From an uncultured Campylobacter sp. (GTDB taxonomy: Bacteria; Campylobacterota; Campylobacteria; Campylobacterales; Campylobacteraceae): a stretch of 9,335 nucleotides of DNA. Positions 1-6,138 of this stretch are shown one piece after another. The position numbers were made by a program, and so were the translations under genes. The notes beneath the pieces are model-generated. The model did not search any database and was not told where the DNA came from. It saw nothing but the letters and a program-made list of their open reading frames with translations. Each line of letters begins with the position of its first letter. The stretch's first letter is position 1. The stretch covers positions 1 to 9,335 of the forward strand of contig NZ_CALIBF010000042.1 of the NCBI RefSeq assembly GCF_938045465.1, given 5' to 3'.

Positions 1-305
1 AAGCGTTCGAATTATATTCTCAAGCTTGCAATTTAGGAATGGCCAAAGGATGCTACAATATGGGTGTTTTATATAATTTAGGTAAGGGTGTGAATCAAGA
101 TTATAAAAAAGCAAACGAATTATATTCTGAGGCTTGCGACTTGGGATTTGGCGACAGCTGTTATAATCTCGGAGTTTTATATTTCTATGGCAAAGGCGTG
201 GGGCAGGACGCGAATACTGCAAAAAAATATTTAAATAAGGCTTGCGATTTAGGATCCAAAGCCGGTTGTGACGGATATAGAAAGCTAAATGAGCTAGGAT
301 TTTAA
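1..305 (+). CDS. Sel1-repeat (Hcp-like) protein, C-terminal part
   Basis: The reading frame is open from base 3 to a TAA at 303-305, so the gene begins outside the window; the ATG at 39 is an internal Met in a repeat. About 100 residues are visible, made of 36-residue Sel1/TPR-like helical repeats: YNMGVLYNLGKGV and YNLGVLYFYGKGV head two of them. Each repeat carries a Cys-x7-Cys pair (CNLGMAKGC, CDLGFGDSC, CDLGSKAGC), the hallmark of Helicobacter/Campylobacter Hcp cysteine-rich proteins, in which the pair forms a disulfide clamping the two helices. Such proteins are usually exported and act as protein-binding scaffolds; the partner here is unknown. Codon choice looks more A/T-rich than in the genes to the right. 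The missing N-terminus prevents a check for a signal peptide. The family call is firm; the function is open. Confidence 0.85.
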   Translation, partial: AFELYSQACNLGMAKGCYNMGVLYNLGKGVNQDYKKANELYSEACDLGFGDSCYNLGVLYFYGKGVGQDANTAKKYLNKACDLGSKAGCDGYRKLNELGF

Positions 306-311
306 TCCGTT

Positions 312-360
312 TAAATTTTAAGCCGCCCGTAAGCCTGCTTAAATTTGCGGCTTAAATTTA
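312..360 (+). terminator. Stem-loop after the Sel1 gene, possible terminator
   Basis: Seven bases after the stop codon, TAAATTTTAAGCCGC (312-326) pairs with GCGGCTTAAATTTA (347-360) with one bulged T and a 20-base loop. It lies where a terminator is expected, but no clean T-run follows, so it may be an mRNA 3'-end protecting hairpin instead. Confidence 0.45.
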
Positions 361-637
361 AAGGTCTAAATTTAGACTATATCATCCGCAGGGCAGCGCT
401 AAAAGCGCGGCAAAAGACGCGGGTTTAAAATTTAAACCCATTCCGCTGCGGTAGATGCTGTGTAAGCGGTGCGTAAAATTTAGCAAGCCGCCAAATACGA
501 TATTTGCGCCAAAATAAAAGGATGCGTTCCGCCGCCGTTGAAATTTCAGATGAGACGTTAATTCTTTAAGAATTTTAAAATTTTAAGCCCTCTTTTTTGG
601 GGATTAAAATTTCGAGCGAGCCATTAAGAGCGAGTCG
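361..637. other. Intergenic gap between convergent genes, with short palindromes
   Basis: No convincing gene is present between the Sel1 gene and the OmpA-like gene. Three short AT-rich palindromes stand out: GTCTAAATTTAGAC (364-377, perfect), GGGTTTAAA-A-TTTAAACCC (421-439, nine-base arms) and AATTCTT-T-AAGAATT (560-574). All are centred on AAATTT- or AATT-like cores. They could be transcript ends from either side or simply reflect the AAATTT richness of this genome. Confidence 0.5.
581..609 (-). terminator. Weak terminator candidate for the peb4-fba-stator operon
   Basis: Read on the minus strand, TTTTAATCCCC, a short purine-rich loop and GGGCTTAAAA form an imperfect hairpin, followed by TTTTAAAATTC. 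It begins about 30 bases beyond the stop of the OmpA-like gene, a fitting place for the operon end. The stem has a mismatch and the T-run is interrupted. Confidence 0.3.
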
Positions 638-1660
638 CTAATTCGTAGCATTCGCGTCGAACTGCAAAAATTTCCTGATCTCCTCCATCGCCTCTTTGTT
701 TGAAAGGGTAAATTTGATCTCGATGCGGCGGCTGGCGTCCTTGTCCTCGACGCCTCTGCGCATCACGGGCTGCGTGTAGCTGCGACCGCTGGCGATGAGA
801 TATTTTTGCAGCCGCTCGTCCTTATTCCACGAGTTGATGAAATCCATCACGGCAAACGCCCTGTTTTGCGAGAGCTCGAGGTTGTACAAATACCCGCCGT
901 CGCTGTCCGTGTGCCCCTCGATGATGATCTGATCTAAATTTTCGCGAATTTCATCGTTATTCAAAAGCGCGGCAAAATAGCTCTGTAGCGTCGAGCGGAG
1001 CGCCTCTTTGGCGCCCTCTTTCAGCTCGCTTGAGCCCTTGTCGAAAAGGATTGACGAGCTTAGTGTCATCGCGCCGCTTTCGTTGTCGATGCGGATCTTG
1101 CCGCCCAGCTTCTCCTTCAGATCGGCGATGATCTTGACCTTCATTCCGGTGAGATTGCGGATGCGGTTTTTCGTGACGTTGAGGTCCTGTAAAATTTTAT
1201 TAAAATCGCTCTCCTTCTGCGTGAGCTGATCGAGCAAAAAGGCGATTTTAAGTTCGTTCTGGCTGATCGTAGCGTTGGCGTCGTCGCGCGCTTTTTGCAA
1301 AAGCGAGTTTATGTCTAAATTTTCTTTTTTCAGCTTCTCCGCCATCTCGGTTAGATCTTCGATCTGTATGAAGTAGATGGAATTTTGCTTGCGAAGATCG
1401 GTATTTTCGATATTTAGTTTCTCGAGCTGGTCGCTAAAAATTTTATTCAGCGCCTCAAGCTCGGCGCTTTTTTTCTCCTGGCTTTGAAGGCTTGCTAGGG
1501 CGCTTGAAATTTGGCTTTCTTTCTCCTGCAGGTTGCTTTGCGTGAGGAAGTATTTGACGATGATGCCGCCTACTAAAAGCACGAAAACAAAAAGTAGTCC
1601 CGCCATCAAATCGGCGTACGCGATCCAAAAGGTCTCTTTTTCTTCGTTATTCGTTTTCAT
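638..1660 (-). CDS. MotB-like inner-membrane OmpA-family protein (Cj0599-like)
   Basis: The 340-residue protein has one N-terminal membrane span (about residues 11-38) containing YADLMAGLLFVF. This matches the MotB plug segment, and Asp17 sits where MotB has its essential ion-carrying Asp. Residues 42-170 look like a long coiled coil. Residues 198-318 are an OmpA C-terminal, peptidoglycan-binding fold with GHTDSDGG (Asp252) and LSQNRA (Arg267), 15 residues apart as in the diaminopimelate-binding pair of OmpA, and ASRRIEIKF near the end. It should anchor a stator-type ion channel to the cell wall, with the MotA-like product of the preceding gene as partner. Its ATG lies inside the end of that gene (14-base overlap), suggesting coupled translation; no strong separate ribosome site is seen. 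It is unlikely to be flagellar MotB, given the long coiled coil and the operon. Confidence 0.88.
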   Translation of the reverse strand: MKTNNEEKETFWIAYADLMAGLLFVFVLLVGGIIVKYFLTQSNLQEKESQISSALASLQSQEKKSAELEALNKIFSDQLEKLNIENTDLRKQNSIYFIQIEDLTEMAEKLKKENLDINSLLQKARDDANATISQNELKIAFLLDQLTQKESDFNKILQDLNVTKNRIRNLTGMKVKIIADLKEKLGGKIRIDNESGAMTLSSSILFDKGSSELKEGAKEALRSTLQSYFAALLNNDEIRENLDQIIIEGHTDSDGGYLYNLELSQNRAFAVMDFINSWNKDERLQKYLIASGRSYTQPVMRRGVEDKDASRRIEIKFTLSNKEAMEEIRKFLQFDANATN

Positions 1661-2936
1661 CTAAAAGTGCTTTTTCATCGATGCTCGCAAGCGTTTTACG
1701 AAGCTCTTCGATGATGCTTTCGTTGCTCGTTCGCGCAGCGCCCTCTCCAGCTAAAAGTGCCTTCAAATCCGCGCTTAGCCCCTTAAAGCTAGCGTCAATT
1801 TTAGCAGCATAAGCATTCTGTGAACTTGAAATTTCGCCCGCAAACCCGCCCAAGGAGGCATTTAAGCTCTTGATTTGAGCGCTTAATGCACTCGTAATGT
1901 TAGCCAGCTCGCCTTGCCCGTCCGTTAAAGTCTTAGACTGGCTTAGATACTGCGCGGAAATTCCGTTTTGAATTTCGATTAGGCTTGCAGACACGGACTT
2001 GAGCGCAGATAAAATTTGAGCGAAGCTCTTATCTAACTCGCCGTGAGCGAGATTTGTCCTTTGGACCATCTCTCCTGCTTTTTCAAGCTCTTCTTGTGTA
2101 ATCGCCATACTTCGCTTCTCGGCTTCCATCACGCTTTCAAAAGCGCCGATTTTTTCATCGATTAGGCGGTTTAGTCTTTCGGTAAAATTCGTAGAGCTCA
2201 TCATCGCAAATGAGCGCGAAATTTCAGAATTAGCGTTTAAAATTTCACTCAGATAACCCTGTGTTATTTCGTCTTTGTTCCAGAAAAAATTTTTAGTGGA
2301 ATTTTTGTATTTGATGAGCAGACGCTCATATTTGCTAATGCCTTTTTTCTCAAAATATATCCACCAAAGCGCTAAGAAAATTCCATAGATCGAGACGTAA
2401 AACGCTGTGCCCACGCCGCCTAGAAGCTGCGCGATCTCGGTTTCGAGCCCATCGATATTGCTTGAGGAGAAGTGCGGCATCGAAATCGCAATCGAGATGA
2501 AAGTTCCTAAAATTCCAAGCATCGGAAAGACTGCCGATGCGACGGAAGCGTAGTTTTGATTACGCAGCGAGTAGCCGTATTCGTCCACAAAAAGATCAAA
2601 GCTGGCATCTGATTTTTTCTTACCACCAATGCTTAGGAGATTGGCGACGATGTAATTCTTTAGCTCGCGCTTGAAATCATCAATATTATTTTGAAAATCT
2701 AAGCAGCCATATTCTGCATTATGACGAGCTAAAATTAGTGCAATAATGAGCAAAACCGCAAGCATTAGGATCGAGTGCGTCTCTACCTTCAGCCCGATAA
2801 GCCCCAAATAGCCCAGCAAAAACACCACAAAAACCGCGATCGGCAGAGCTGCGATCTTAAAAAAAACGCCCGCTAGCGAGCGCTCCTTCGCCTCAGGTAG
2901 CGTGATATCGAGCACTTCGTTATTTGGGCGATCCAT
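1647..2936 (-). CDS. MotA/TolQ/ExbB-like channel protein with long helical tail (Cj0598-like)
   Basis: The protein has 429 residues. Four membrane spans are visible at about 25-49, 54-71, 130-153 and 171-195. The last two carry the MotA/TolQ/ExbB core (FPMLGILGTFISIAI and GGVGTAFYVSIYGIFLALWW), the part that surrounds the ion path in stator complexes. Residues 200-429 form a Ser/Ala/Glu-rich, mostly helical cytoplasmic tail that ordinary MotA, TolQ and ExbB lack; similar tails occur in ZorA-type stators. The partner is the MotB-like product encoded next. The start ATG follows AGGAAC, which lies in the last codons of fba, and only one base separates the fba stop from this ATG, so translation is probably coupled to fba. 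Family assignment is firm; the driven process is unknown. Confidence 0.85.
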   Translation of the reverse strand: MDRPNNEVLDITLPEAKERSLAGVFFKIAALPIAVFVVFLLGYLGLIGLKVETHSILMLAVLLIIALILARHNAEYGCLDFQNNIDDFKRELKNYIVANLLSIGGKKKSDASFDLFVDEYGYSLRNQNYASVASAVFPMLGILGTFISIAISMPHFSSSNIDGLETEIAQLLGGVGTAFYVSIYGIFLALWWIYFEKKGISKYERLLIKYKNSTKNFFWNKDEITQGYLSEILNANSEISRSFAMMSSTNFTERLNRLIDEKIGAFESVMEAEKRSMAITQEELEKAGEMVQRTNLAHGELDKSFAQILSALKSVSASLIEIQNGISAQYLSQSKTLTDGQGELANITSALSAQIKSLNASLGGFAGEISSSQNAYAAKIDASFKGLSADLKALLAGEGAARTSNESIIEELRKTLASIDEKALLDENE

Positions 2937-2937
2937 A

Positions 2938-4002
2938 TTAGTTCCTATTTAGGCAATTTAGATTGTCAAATGCGACTTGCAAGCGCGCCACCATACTCTG
3001 CTCGCCTGCTCTTAGCCACTTGCGAGGATCGTAGAATTTTTTATTCGGTTTATCCTCACCTTCCGGATTGCCGATTTGAGCCTGCAAATAGCCGCGATTT
3101 TTGGCCTCATAAGCACGCACGCCGTCCCAAAACGCCCATTGCGTGTCAGTGTCGATATTCATCTTTACCACGCCGTAGCTTACGGCTGCCTTGATGTCGG
3201 AGGTCTCGCTGCCGCTGCCGCCGTGAAAGACGAAATTTACAGGCTTTTCGGATTGCAGATTAAATTTTTCGCGGACGAATTTTTGTGAATTTTTTAAAAT
3301 TTCAGGTCTCAGCACAACATTGCCCGGCTTATACACGCCGTGGACGTTGCCAAAGCTCGCTGCAATGCTGAATCTATCGCTGATTTTGCTTAGTCGCTCA
3401 TAGGCGAGCGCGACATCTGCGGGCTGGGTGTAAAGCCGCGCGTTATCGACGCCGGTATTATCGACACCATCCTCTTCGCCGCCCGTGACGCCAAGCTCGA
3501 TCTCAAGCGAAATTCCAAGATCGCTTAAAATTTCCAAATACTTCTCGCAGGTCGCTAAATTTAACTCCAAATCATCCTCGCTAAGATCGAGCATGTGCGA
3601 GCTAAAAAGTGGCACGCCGTGAGCTTTTTTATTCGCGGCGTTGGCCTTGATGAGCTCGTCGATCCACGGAAGCAGCTTCCTTGCGGCATGATCGGTATGC
3701 AAAATCACCGCAACCCCATAATGAGCTGCCAGAGCATGCACTTGATGCGCGCCTGCGATAGCGCCTAAAACTGCGGCATTAGGGCAAGTAGCGCCTGCGT
3801 AAAACGCCGCGCCGCCGTTGCTAAACTGAATTATTACGGGCGAATTTGCGATTTTAGCGCTTTCCAAGACGGCGTTTATGGAGTTGCTCCCCACTACGTT
3901 TACCGCAGGGATCGCAAAGCCCTGCTGCTTCGCATACGCATAGACCTTACTTACGTCATCGCCGCTTAAAACGCCCGGTTTTACTATATCTAAAACGCCC
4001 AT
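2938..4002 (-). CDS. fba: Fructose-bisphosphate aldolase, class II
   Basis: This zinc enzyme reversibly splits fructose 1,6-bisphosphate into dihydroxyacetone phosphate and glyceraldehyde 3-phosphate in the cytoplasm. In Campylobacter, which generally lack phosphofructokinase, it is expected to work mainly in gluconeogenesis. The 354-residue length fits the FbaA (class IIA) group. Visible key residues are Asp104-His105 in HTDHAARKL (catalytic Asp and zinc ligand), Glu169 in LEIELGVTGGEEDG, His221 in VHGVYKPG and His260 in FHGGSGS (zinc ligands), with NIDTDTQW for phosphate binding near 282-289. The start ATG is preceded by AGGAGC at good distance. It lies 14 bases after peb4 and one base before the MotA-like gene, the same order I recall for C. 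jejuni Cj0596-Cj0598. Confidence 0.96.
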   Translation of the reverse strand: MGVLDIVKPGVLSGDDVSKVYAYAKQQGFAIPAVNVVGSNSINAVLESAKIANSPVIIQFSNGGAAFYAGATCPNAAVLGAIAGAHQVHALAAHYGVAVILHTDHAARKLLPWIDELIKANAANKKAHGVPLFSSHMLDLSEDDLELNLATCEKYLEILSDLGISLEIELGVTGGEEDGVDNTGVDNARLYTQPADVALAYERLSKISDRFSIAASFGNVHGVYKPGNVVLRPEILKNSQKFVREKFNLQSEKPVNFVFHGGSGSETSDIKAAVSYGVVKMNIDTDTQWAFWDGVRAYEAKNRGYLQAQIGNPEGEDKPNKKFYDPRKWLRAGEQSMVARLQVAFDNLNCLNRN

Positions 4003-4016
4003 TTTTAGCTCCTATA

Positions 4017-4826
4017 TTATTTATACTCGATTTTAGCGTTTTTGTGAAGATCTGCCGCTTTTTGCTCGACTACTTTCGCCGCTTTTTGCTGTCTAAGCAC
4101 GCGCTCAATAAAAGGCTTTGCCTCGCTTTGACTTAACTGCTTTTTAGCTTGAGACTCCTCTTTTAACACGACGTGATATCCGACCCTGCTTCTAATCGCT
4201 TTAGTAGTGATTTGACCATCTTTTATCTTAGAGATCGCATCGGCAAAAGGCTTGACCTGATCGCTAGGCATCCAGCCTAGCTCGCCGCCGGTTTGTTTAG
4301 CCTGCGGATCGATAGATTTAGCTTTGGCAAGCTCTGCAAATTTAGTAAATAGTGCACTGTCGCTAAGCCCTTTTAACTGCTTAATAATATCGTTTGCCTC
4401 AGCTTCGGTTTTAACGACGATCTGAGCCGCTTTGATTCTCGCAGGCTCGGTAAAGCGCGCTTTGTTTTTGTTATAAAAATCAGCTATTTCTTTATCATCA
4501 ATATTTATTTTGCTGGCTTCTTTAGCCTGCCATACACGAAGCGCTAAGTTATCTTTTACGATTTCAAGCTCTTTTTTATAAACGTCTTCGTCCATAACGC
4601 CCGATTTTTTAGCTTCATCCGTTAGCAGCATCAGATCGATGCCTTTATCGATAAGCTCCTTTTTTTGCTCTGCATTAAGAGCGGCGATATCTACATTGCC
4701 TATGCCTTGAAGTAGCGGAGCAAGCTCTTTTTCGGTTACGTCTTTGCCATTTACGGTAGCGTAAACGGTAGCGTTAAGGCTGATAGCGGCAGCCAAACTA
4801 AGTGCTGTAAATAAAACTTTTTTCAT
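4017..4826 (-). CDS. peb4: PEB4-type periplasmic peptidyl-prolyl isomerase/chaperone
   Basis: The 269-residue SurA-like protein starts with a Sec signal peptide (about residues 1-23, cut after VYA). An N-terminal chaperone part (about 24-125) is followed by a parvulin domain (about 130-225) with IKAAQIVVKT, QTGGELGWM and SRVGYHVVLKEE, then a C-terminal helix rich in Lys and Ala. The family helps outer-membrane proteins fold in the periplasm; in C. jejuni PEB4 (Cbf2) it affects adhesion and biofilm. The ATG follows AAGGAAT at about seven bases, and a good promoter lies just upstream. As first gene of the minus-strand operon, it probably sets expression of fba and the stator-like pair. Position next to fba and divergent nth supports the ortholog call. 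Confidence 0.93.
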   Translation of the reverse strand: MKKVLFTALSLAAAISLNATVYATVNGKDVTEKELAPLLQGIGNVDIAALNAEQKKELIDKGIDLMLLTDEAKKSGVMDEDVYKKELEIVKDNLALRVWQAKEASKINIDDKEIADFYNKNKARFTEPARIKAAQIVVKTEAEANDIIKQLKGLSDSALFTKFAELAKAKSIDPQAKQTGGELGWMPSDQVKPFADAISKIKDGQITTKAIRSRVGYHVVLKEESQAKKQLSQSEAKPFIERVLRQQKAAKVVEQKAADLHKNAKIEYK

Positions 4827-4855
4827 TATAATTCCTTAAAAAAATTTTAACGGCG

Positions 4856-4883
4856 ATTATAACTCAAAGTTGTTAACAATCAA
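4856..4883 (-). promoter_or_regulatory. Promoter for the peb4-fba operon
   Basis: On the minus strand, TTGATT (4883-4878) and a perfect TATAAT (4861-4856) are separated by 16 bases, about 30 bases before the peb4 ATG. This is a close sigma-70 match; in Campylobacter the -10 box matters most. It overlaps the promoter zone of divergent nth. Confidence 0.7.
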
Positions 4884-4905
4884 ACTGTACTTTAGAATTT
4901 TAGGG

Positions 4906-4911
4906 TAGAAT
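4906..4911 (+). promoter_or_regulatory. -10 box for nth
   Basis: TAGAAT lies 20 bases before the nth ATG, with no good -35 box. A start about seven bases downstream would leave a short leader that still holds the GAGGA ribosome site (4920-4924). Confidence 0.45.
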
Positions 4912-4931
4912 TCCGCCTTGAGGAAATGTAA

Positions 4932-5567
4932 ATGAGAAGTAAAAAAGATATTTTAGAGATAAAAAAGAGAATTCTGCAAAACTTCGCGGAAGAGCGCAGT
5001 GAGTTGAAATTTAAAGACACCTATCAGCTTTTGGTCTGCGTGATGCTTAGCGCGCAGTGTACCGACAAGCGGGTAAATTTGATCACGCCGCGCTTTTTTG
5101 CAGAATTCCCAAGCGTTGCAGAGCTTGCAAAGGCTAATCTGGCAAGCGTAAAGCTGCTAATTAGCTCGTGCAATTTCTACAACAACAAAGCGGTAAATTT
5201 AATCAAAATGGCGCAGGCGGTGGTTCGCGACTTTGACGGCGTCGTGCCGCTTGATGAAGCGGGGCTAAAATCTCTTGCGGGCGTGGGGCAAAAGACCGCT
5301 CACGTCGTGCTTTTAGAGGGCGCGGGCGCAAACGTAATGGCGGTGGATACGCACGTCTTTCGCGTCGCGCATCGCCTGGGGCTGAGCCGTGCAAAGACGC
5401 CCGAGCTTACGGAGCGCGATCTGAGCGAGGCTTTTAAAACAGACCTCGGCAAGCTGCACCAAGGCATGGTGCTTTTTGGACGCTACACCTGTAAGGCGAT
5501 CAAGCCAAACTGCAAGGAGTGCTTTTTAAACGAGCTGTGCAGCAGCAAGGATAAGAATTTCCCGTAA
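4932..5567 (+). CDS. nth: Endonuclease III (DNA glycosylase/AP lyase)
   Basis: This base-excision repair enzyme removes oxidised pyrimidines and cuts the abasic site. At 211 residues it has the normal length. The helix-hairpin-helix LAGVGQKTAHVVL (about 115-127) contains catalytic Lys121, and VDTHVFRVAHRLG contains catalytic Asp139. The 4Fe-4S loop C-x6-C-x2-C-x5-C is complete (Cys187, 194, 197, 203). LSAQCTDKRVN near residue 40 is another family signature. The start at 4932 is chosen because it follows GAGGA (4920-4924); the ATG six bases earlier is followed at once by a stop. It is divergent from peb4, and its 3' end faces pepD across a 571-base gap. Confidence 0.96.
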   Translation: MRSKKDILEIKKRILQNFAEERSELKFKDTYQLLVCVMLSAQCTDKRVNLITPRFFAEFPSVAELAKANLASVKLLISSCNFYNNKAVNLIKMAQAVVRDFDGVVPLDEAGLKSLAGVGQKTAHVVLLEGAGANVMAVDTHVFRVAHRLGLSRAKTPELTERDLSEAFKTDLGKLHQGMVLFGRYTCKAIKPNCKECFLNELCSSKDKNFP

Positions 5568-5592
5568 AATTTTAGCCTGCAAATGCGAGCTT

Positions 5593-5687
5593 AAATTTGA
5601 CGAAATTTTAAAATTTTGATTCTTGGTAGCTGTGTTTATTATGATCTGTATTTTATAAAAATCGCTGCAAATTTTAAAATCAAATTT
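5593..5687. repeat. Large AT-rich inverted repeat downstream of nth
   Basis: AAATTTGA (5593-5600) plus TTTTAAAATTT (5606-5616) pairs with AAATTTTAAAA (5669-5679) plus TCAAATTT (5680-5687), giving a 19-pair stem broken by a 5-base bulge on the left arm, with a loop of about 52 bases. It begins 26 bases after the nth stop. Lying between convergent genes, it could help end transcription from nth, but no GC-rich core or T-run is present. Confidence 0.5.
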
Positions 5688-5702
5688 GTAATGCAAGAAG
5701 CT

Positions 5703-5826
5703 AAGGCGAAGTATTTTTGTTCTCAACGAGGCAGATTTAAAATTTAAGGGCGGGAGTTACCTAGTTGGTAGTGACCGATTAAAAATTTAAATCCAACGAA
5801 GCATGGGGCAACAAGAGACAAGCCGT
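5703..5826. repeat. Structured tandem element, copy 1
   Basis: This 124-base copy starts with AAGGCGAAGTAT and ends with GACAAGCCGT. In between, with offsets from the start, are AGGCAGA (+26), GGGAG (+49), GTGACCGA (+68) and TCCAACGA (+89). The main stem pairs GATTTAAAATTT (5734-5745) with AAATTTAAATC (5783-5793), with one bulged base. An inner stem GTTAC/GTGAC (one G-U pair) caps it. The boxes match copy 3 in order and spacing although the stem arms differ. I do not recognise the family; strand is undetermined because the fold is nearly symmetrical. Confidence 0.6.
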
Positions 5827-5839
5827 CACAAGAATTTTA

Positions 5840-6003
5840 AAGGCGAAGCATCGCGAGATGATTTTGAAAGTTGTGCAGAAAATTTTAATCAAGACTAGGA
5901 ATAAAGTCCGTCGCAGATTAAAATTTTCAAATTTCTTTCAAAACCAACGTAGCGACGCCGCAAGCGTAATTTCTATAAAGACGCTCAAAAGAGAAACCGC
6001 CGT
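5840..6003. repeat. Structured tandem element, copy 2 (longer, diverged)
   Basis: It opens with AAGGCGAAGCAT, 13 bases after copy 1. TTTTGAAAG (5862-5870) pairs perfectly with CTTTCAAAA (5935-5943), and inside it GAAAATTTTAATC (5878-5890) pairs perfectly with GATTAAAATTTTC (5916-5928). The outer right arm runs into CCAACG, as the right arms of copies 1 and 3 do. GAGAAACCGCCGT (5991-6003) resembles the GAGACAAGCCGT end of copy 1. AGACTAGG in the loop also appears in copy 3. GGGAG and GTGACCGA were not found here, so its relation to the other copies is weaker. Confidence 0.5.
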
Positions 6004-6012
6004 TAAATTTTA

Positions 6013-6132
6013 AAGGCGAAGTATTTTTTCTTTAGACTAGGCGGAAACGACGGAGGCGAGGGAGCGTATACGCAATACGTGACCGAAGCCGACCGAGTTT
6101 CCAACGACGTATAAAGGAAAAAGACAAGCCGT
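6013..6132. repeat. Structured tandem element, copy 3
   Basis: This 120-base copy starts with AAGGCGAAGTAT and ends with GACAAGCCGT, six bases before the pepD stop codon. Box offsets are AGGCGGA +26, GGGAG +47, GTGACCGA +66 and TCCAACGA +87. The fold is a long nested stem: TTTTTTCTTTA (6024-6034) with TAAAGGAAAAA (6112-6122), GGAAAC (6043-6048) with GTTTCC (6097-6102), and CGG-A-GGC (6051-6057) with GCC-GA-CCG (6088-6095). Near the tip is the perfect palindrome GCGTATACGC (6064-6073). Arms differ from copy 1 but still pair, so structure seems conserved. Confidence 0.6.
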
Positions 6133-6138
6133 TTCAAG

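Noticed and set aside
638..2936. Zorya-type anti-phage system
   Set aside because: The pair resembles ZorA/ZorB in build, but no ZorC, ZorD helicase or ZorE nuclease is present. The neighbours are housekeeping genes in an order I recall as conserved in C. jejuni.
2970..3288. Plus-strand open frames opposite fba
   Set aside because: They are shadows of the aldolase gene, which has all its catalytic residues.
5526..5726. 66-codon minus-strand frame at the nth 3' end
   Set aside because: It overlaps nth and the AT-rich inverted repeat, and shows no motif or ribosome site.
5858..6013. 51-codon basic open frame starting at ATG 5858 inside copy 2
   Set aside because: No ribosome site, and the frame lies across the perfect stem arms.
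6010..6114. Open plus-strand frame through copy 3 ending SNDV
   Set aside because: The equivalent frame in copy 1 has stops, so the shared boxes do not preserve a reading frame; no start codon or ribosome site.
5703..6132. CRISPR array
   Set aside because: The repeated units are 120-164 bases with 9-13 base spacers and internal stems; this is not the CRISPR repeat/spacer pattern, and no cas gene is near.
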